Assembly: GCF_000312425.1 (NCBI RefSeq)
Contig: NZ_HE997181.1
Location: 5,069,788 to 5,133,787 of the forward strand
Direction: 5' to 3'
DNA: 64,000 nucleotides
From: Reyranella massiliensis 521
GTDB lineage: Bacteria; Pseudomonadota; Alphaproteobacteria; Reyranellales; Reyranellaceae
Position 1 is the stretch's first letter. Every line of letters begins with the position of its first letter. This document shows, piece by piece, positions 59,660 to 64,000 of the stretch. The notes under the pieces were generated by a model, which was not told the DNA's origin, made no database searches, and saw only the letters and a list, made by a program, of their open reading frames with translations. The translations under genes were made by a program, and so were the position numbers.

Positions 59660-62600
59660 CTAGACCAGCGTTCGCAACTCGGCCGTCGCGACCGACAGCA
59701 TGGCGAGGTCGAGCGCACCGGCGGCGGCGAAATCCTCCTTCACGAGGCGGTCGACACGATCCAGCGCAAGCTGCCGCGGCTCGCTCCATTTGGCGAGCGC
59801 ATCATCGGGATCGCAATTGCCGCCACCCGCCGCGCGCAGAGCCGAGCTCAGCAAGTCGGCGTGCAATCCCGCCAGCTCGTCCTGGATCGCAAGGGCTGCC
59901 TGCGACGGCCATTGGCCTTCCCGTGGCAGTTTGTGTGCGGCATTGGCCAGCGACGCCAGAGACAGCCGCTCGCCGATCCGGAAATAGAGCCGCGCCGCCG
60001 ATTCGATGTTGCAGCCGTTGGCTTCGGCGGCCAGTGCCAGGTCGCCTGCCGATGCCAGCGTTTCGAGGGCGGCCGCCTGGCGTGCAGTGGCGGCCGGCGC
60101 GCCGATTGCTTCCAATGCGGCGGCCCGTTCGCCGAGTGCAGTCGCTTCGGCCTGGCCGATCAGATCGGCCGGCAAGTCGCCCAGTGCGCCGACGGCGGCG
60201 CCGAGCTTGGACGTTGCAGCAATCGTGTCGAGCGGCTGCGGCAGGCGGCGCAAGGTCCACTGTACCGTGCGTACCAGGAACCGTTGCGAGGCGACCAGCA
60301 TGCGGACCTGGGCTTCGGCCTTAAGCGCAGGGTCCAAGGCCTCGATGTCCGCCCAGAGCGTGCGCAGCTTCCAGGCATCGCGCACGACCGTAAACGCTCG
60401 TGCAATGGTCGCGGCCGATGCGCCGGAGCGCTGGCCGACATTGTGCACGAAGGTCGGGCCGCAGCGGTTGACCAGCGAATTCACCACCTGCAGGGCCGTG
60501 ATCTCGCGGCGCAGGCGATGGCCGCGGATCGCCGGTTCGTACTTCTCCTGCAAGGCTGCCGGGAAGTAACGCAACAGCTCTTCCTCCAGCCTTGGATCGT
60601 CGGGCAGGTCGGAGGCCAGGATCTCTTCGTTGAGGTCGATCTTGGCATAGGCCAGCAGCACGCAGAGTTCGGGGCGGGTCAGCGGCTGGCGATTGGCGGC
60701 ACGCGCGCGCATGGCAGCCGAGTCCGGCAGGAACTCGACGGCACGGTCGAGCCGGCCCTTGCGTTCCAGGGTGCGCATGAAGCGTTCGAGGCGGTCATGC
60801 TCTTCTGCCGCCTGTCCTTCGGCCATGCTGATCGCCTGGCTCTGCTGATAATTGTGGCGCAGCACGAGGCCTGCCACTTCGTCGGTCATCGAGAAGAGCA
60901 GGGCGTCGCGCTCCGACGCGGCGAGGGCGCCCGAGGTAATCGCGCCGCCCGTAGCGATCTTGATGTTGACCTCGTGATCGGACGTATCGACGCCGGCGGA
61001 GTTGTCGAGTGCATCGGTGTTGATCTTGCGGCCGGCGAGTGCGGCCTCGACTCGCCCGCGCTGCGTGAAGCCGAGGTTGGCGCCCTCGCCGATCACCTTT
61101 GCCCGGATCTGCGAGCCATCGACGCGCAAGGCGTCGTTGGTGCGGTCGCCGACATCGGCGTTGCTTTCGCTCGAAGCCTTCACATAGGTGCCGATGCCGC
61201 CGAAATAGAGCAGGTCGACAGGTGCGGTCAGGATGGCGCGCATCAAGTCGAGCGGCGCCAATGTCCCGGTCTCGATGCCCAGCAACTGCCGGGCCTCGGG
61301 CGACAGGCTGACCGACTTGGCCGTGCGATCGAAGACGGCGCCGCCGGTCGACAGCAGGCTCTTGTCGTAGTCCATCCAGGAGGAGCGCGGCAGGCCGAAC
61401 AGCCGTTTGCGTTCGGCGAAGCTCGTCGTCGGATCGGGCGAGGGGTCGATGAAGATGTGGCGGTGGTCGAAGGCCACCACGAGCTTGATATGCGGCGACA
61501 GCAGCATGCCGTTGCCGAACACGTCTCCCGACATGTCGCCGACGCCCGCAACCGTGAAAGGAGTTGCCTGAACATCGTGGTCGAGTTCGCGGAAGTGGCG
61601 CTTCACCGATTCCCATGCACCGCGCGCCGTAATGCCCATCTTCTTGTGGTCGTATCCCGCCGAGCCACCAGAGGCGAACGCGTCGTCAAGCCAGAAGCCG
61701 TAGTCGCGGGCCAGCGCATTGGCGATGTCGGAGAAGGTGGCGGTGCCCTTGTCGGCGGCCACCACGAGATAAGGATCGTCGCCGTCGTGGCGGACCACGG
61801 CAGCCGGCGGGACGATGGTTCCGCCGGCATAGTTGTCGGTGATGTCGAGCATGCCGCGGATCAGGGTCTGATAGCAGGCAATGCCTTCTGCCTGGATCTG
61901 CTCGCGCGTCCCGCCGGCCGGCGGCTGTTTGACATAGAAGCCGCCTTTCGAGCCGACGGGTACGATGACGGCGTTCTTCACCATCTGCGTCTTCATCAGG
62001 CCCAGGATTTCGGTTCGGAAGTCCTCGCGCCGGTCGGACCAGCGTATGCCGCCGCGGGCGACCCGGCCGCCGCGCAGATGAATACCTTCCATGCGCGGGC
62101 TGTAGACGAAGATTTCGACCAGAGGCCGGGGCGCCGGCAGATCGTCGATGGCGCGGCTGTCGATCTTGAAGGAGATCCAGTCCTTCGGCGTGCCGTTGCT
62201 GCTGGCCTGCCAGTAGTTGGTGCGCAAGGTGCAGAGCACGGCGTTGTGGAAGCGTCGCAGGATGCGATCCTCGTCCAGGGTCGCCACGGCTTCGAGCGCG
62301 GTTTCAAGTGCTGCTTCGACGGCCTCGACCTTCTCCTTGCGTATAGTAGAGGTCGCATCACCGAGAGACGGGTCGAAGCGCGCCACGAAGAGATCGACTA
62401 GCAAGCGCGCGACCGTCGGGTAAGCCGCTAGGGCGCGCTCCATGTAATCCTGGCTGAAAGGAATGCCGGCCTGGCGCAAATACTTTGTGTAGGCGCGGAC
62501 GATGGCGACTTCGCGCCAGGCAAGTCCGGCCCCCAGGATCAGCCGGTTGAGGCCGTCGCTCTCGAAAGCGCCGGCCCAGAGCCGGTCGAGCGCCTCGACG

Positions 62601-64000
62601 AACCGGGGGCCGGCGGCCGCGAGGTCGACCGGCGACTTGTCGGATGTTTCGACGCTCAGCACTTGCAGCGCCACGGGATCTCCGCCGTCCGCGCGCAGGC
62701 CGAATGGCGCCTCGCTAAGGATGCGCAGACCAAAATTCTCGGTCGGCGGCAGAATATCGGAGAGCGCAATTGGCTCGCGCGGATGGAACAGGCGCAGAGT
62801 GAAGCGATGCAGCGGCGAGCCCGGCTCGCGGTCGAGTCGTACGGCATTCCGCCGGCCCTCGAGCGTGGCCTGCAGCGGTACAATGTCGGCCACTGCCTGG
62901 GTGGCATCGAAGCTGTCGCGATAGGTGGACGGAAACCACTGGCGCCAGCGGCGCGCGGCCGTTCGGCCTTCGGCTTCGCCGAGGTTTGTCTGAAGCGTGG
63001 CGCGCAGCCGGTCGTTCCATGACGTCGCGGCCTCGGCCAGGGCGCGCTCGAGTTCGGCGAGGTCGGGCGTCGGCGCAGTCGGTGAGTTGAGTCTCAGTGT
63101 ATAGAGCGATTGGGCGAGGGCGGAGCCCGAGTCGGCCGACGAGGCCGTCGAGGTCACCTTGCCATGCCAGCTCTGCTCGAGGATCGCGGCGAAGCGGTCG
63201 CTCAGCGCCGTGTCGAAGCGTTCGCGTGGCGCGTAGACGAGATTGGTGGCGAAGCGGCCGACGGCATCGCGGCGAGCGAACAGGGCCACGCGCCGTCGTT
63301 CCTGCAACTGCAGGATGCCCATGGCGTGGTCGTAGAGCGTGTCTTCTTCGATCTGGAACAGTTCGTCGCGCGGATAGGCTTCTAGGATCGCCATCAGCGC
63401 CTTGCCGTCGTGGCTGTTCGGATCCAGGCCCGAACGACGCAACAGACCGTCGACCCGGCCGCGCAGCAGCGGTATGTCGCGCACCATCGCGTGGTAGGCG
63501 GCCGAGGTGAACAGGCCGACCAGCCGCCGTTCGCCCGTGACCCGGCCATCGGCATCGAAGGTCTTGACGATGACGCAATCCATCGTGCCGCTGCGATGGA
63601 CCATCGACGGTCGGTCGGTCTTCACGATCAGGACGTTGTGCGGGCCGCGCGCAAAACGCGACATGGCCTCACCCCCGCCGAGCCCCGCCTCGAACAGCCG
63701 AACCTCGTCGCGCCGCAGGATGCCGAGCGCCGAGCCCGGCATCAGCTCGTAGCGGAGGCCGCCGGGCTGGCCGGGATCGTCGACATAGCGGTAGCGGCGG
63801 TGGCCCAAGAAGGTGAAGTGGTTGGCCTCGAGCCAGCGCAGGAAGTCCTCGTACTCCGCGAGGTTCGCCGCCCGGCCGGGGACGAGATCGGCGATGGCGT
63901 CGAGGCAGGCACGGCGCATGGCGCGCCAGTCCTCGACCGCGAGCCGCACTTCGGCCAACACGCGCGTCAGCGCGGCGGCCAGCTCGTCGAGCGGTGCATG
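59660..64000 (-). CDS. gdhB: NAD-specific glutamate dehydrogenase, large (partial)
   Basis: Visible are about 1,446 C-terminal residues of the giant NAD-glutamate dehydrogenase (about 1,600 residues in relatives); the frame continues past base 64000. Catalytic segments are GSKGGFYVKQPP, GDMSGDVFGNGMLLSPHIKL, ESNADVGDRTNDALRVDGSQ and VIGEGANLGFTQRGRVEAAL. The C-terminal helical domain follows. It converts glutamate to 2-oxoglutarate and ammonia, mainly in catabolism. A GTG-like internal codon at 63961 is not the true start. Confidence 0.95.
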   Translation of the reverse strand, partial: HAPLDELAAALTRVLAEVRLAVEDWRAMRRACLDAIADLVPGRAANLAEYEDFLRWLEANHFTFLGHRRYRYVDDPGQPGGLRYELMPGSALGILRRDEVRLFEAGLGGGEAMSRFARGPHNVLIVKTDRPSMVHRSGTMDCVIVKTFDADGRVTGERRLVGLFTSAAYHAMVRDIPLLRGRVDGLLRRSGLDPNSHDGKALMAILEAYPRDELFQIEEDTLYDHAMGILQLQERRRVALFARRDAVGRFATNLVYAPRERFDTALSDRFAAILEQSWHGKVTSTASSADSGSALAQSLYTLRLNSPTAPTPDLAELERALAEAATSWNDRLRATLQTNLGEAEGRTAARRWRQWFPSTYRDSFDATQAVADIVPLQATLEGRRNAVRLDREPGSPLHRFTLRLFHPREPIALSDILPPTENFGLRILSEAPFGLRADGGDPVALQVLSVETSDKSPVDLAAAGPRFVEALDRLWAGAFESDGLNRLILGAGLAWREVAIVRAYTKYLRQAGIPFSQDYMERALAAYPTVARLLVDLFVARFDPSLGDATSTIRKEKVEAVEAALETALEAVATLDEDRILRRFHNAVLCTLRTNYWQASSNGTPKDWISFKIDSRAIDDLPAPRPLVEIFVYSPRMEGIHLRGGRVARGGIRWSDRREDFRTEILGLMKTQMVKNAVIVPVGSKGGFYVKQPPAGGTREQIQAEGIACYQTLIRGMLDITDNYAGGTIVPPAAVVRHDGDDPYLVVAADKGTATFSDIANALARDYGFWLDDAFASGGSAGYDHKKMGITARGAWESVKRHFRELDHDVQATPFTVAGVGDMSGDVFGNGMLLSPHIKLVVAFDHRHIFIDPSPDPTTSFAERKRLFGLPRSSWMDYDKSLLSTGGAVFDRTAKSVSLSPEARQLLGIETGTLAPLDLMRAILTAPVDLLYFGGIGTYVKASSESNADVGDRTNDALRVDGSQIRAKVIGEGANLGFTQRGRVEAALAGRKINTDALDNSAGVDTSDHEVNIKIATGGAITSGALAASERDALLFSMTDEVAGLVLRHNYQQSQAISMAEGQAAEEHDRLERFMRTLERKGRLDRAVEFLPDSAAMRARAANRQPLTRPELCVLLAYAKIDLNEEILASDLPDDPRLEEELLRYFPAALQEKYEPAIRGHRLRREITALQVVNSLVNRCGPTFVHNVGQRSGASAATIARAFTVVRDAWKLRTLWADIEALDPALKAEAQVRMLVASQRFLVRTVQWTLRRLPQPLDTIAATSKLGAAVGALGDLPADLIGQAEATALGERAAALEAIGAPAATARQAAALETLASAGDLALAAEANGCNIESAARLYFRIGERLSLASLANAAHKLPREGQWPSQAALAIQDELAGLHADLLSSALRAAGGGNCDPDDALAKWSEPRQLALDRVDRLVKEDFAAAGALDLAMLSVATAELRTLV

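Noticed and set aside
59861..62401. 846-codon plus-strand open frame opposite glutamate dehydrogenase
   Set aside because: Antisense artefact of high-GC codon use; no start signal or domain, while the minus frame carries the catalytic motifs.

Overview
The window is a gene-dense, high-GC stretch of bacterial chromosome. The gene content points to an alphaproteobacterium, perhaps a Rhodospirillales or Reyranella-like lineage. This rests on the rpmH-rnpA-yidD-yidC-engB-argB block, the SUV3-like helicase/S4/fdxA/carD cluster, the large NAD-dependent glutamate dehydrogenase, the nth/DUF2244 pair and AztAB-type zinc transport genes. I see no rRNA, tRNA, CRISPR array, prophage, transposase or integrase, and no gap above 300 bases. 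The taxonomic call is inference, not a database result.

Layout. 1-2.6 kb: a strong orphan terminator, two small membrane proteins, a PPOX-family flavoprotein and a MetX-like hydrolase. 2.6-14.7 kb: mixed metabolic and envelope genes (hydrolase, MscS channel, Ldh-family dehydrogenase, two GSTs, cupin, EamA exporter, DUF1499 protein, orphan histidine kinase, FAD disulfide oxidoreductase with a TVP38 partner). 14.7-20.5 kb: the housekeeping block rpmH-rnpA-yidD-yidC-engB, then argB and def, with an Fe(II)/2OG oxygenase on the opposite strand. 20.5-26.1 kb: a six-gene operon (DeoR/GlpR-type regulator, binding protein, two permeases, ATPase, GpdQ-like phosphodiesterase) with an operator array in front; I read it as a candidate glycerophosphodiester uptake system. 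26.1-29.0 kb: a GntR-controlled operon with a phytanoyl-CoA dioxygenase-like enzyme and a homoserine-dehydrogenase-like SAF-domain protein of unknown pathway. 29.0-31.5 kb: lemA, htpX and a GDPD enzyme.

31.5-40.8 kb holds dapD, dapB, nudB, a UMF1-type MFS protein, nth, tag and small metabolic genes. 40.8-45.6 kb is the chaperone set grpE, dnaK, dnaJ with a membrane gene coupled to dnaJ. 45.6-50.1 kb: TauD-like oxygenase, prolyl aminopeptidase, a BepA-like M48 lipoprotein and a PPP-phosphatase-like protein that has lost its metal ligands. 50.1-54.9 kb: carD, fdxA, S4 protein and the SUV3-like helicase. 55-57.6 kb: a DUF1223 protein divergent from a zinc ABC transporter behind a Zur-like box. 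57.6-64 kb: epoxide hydrolase, lipoprotein, msrB and the C-terminal 1,446 residues of NAD-glutamate dehydrogenase, which runs off the right edge.

Convergent genes commonly end within a few bases of each other, three pairs overlapping by exactly four bases, so few intrinsic terminators are present. The most unusual items are the ligand-less phosphatase homologue, the GlpR-like operator array, the GDPD signal peptide that overlaps htpX out of frame, a possible 39-residue membrane peptide ahead of the zinc ATPase, and inverted repeats at the dnaK and carD promoters.
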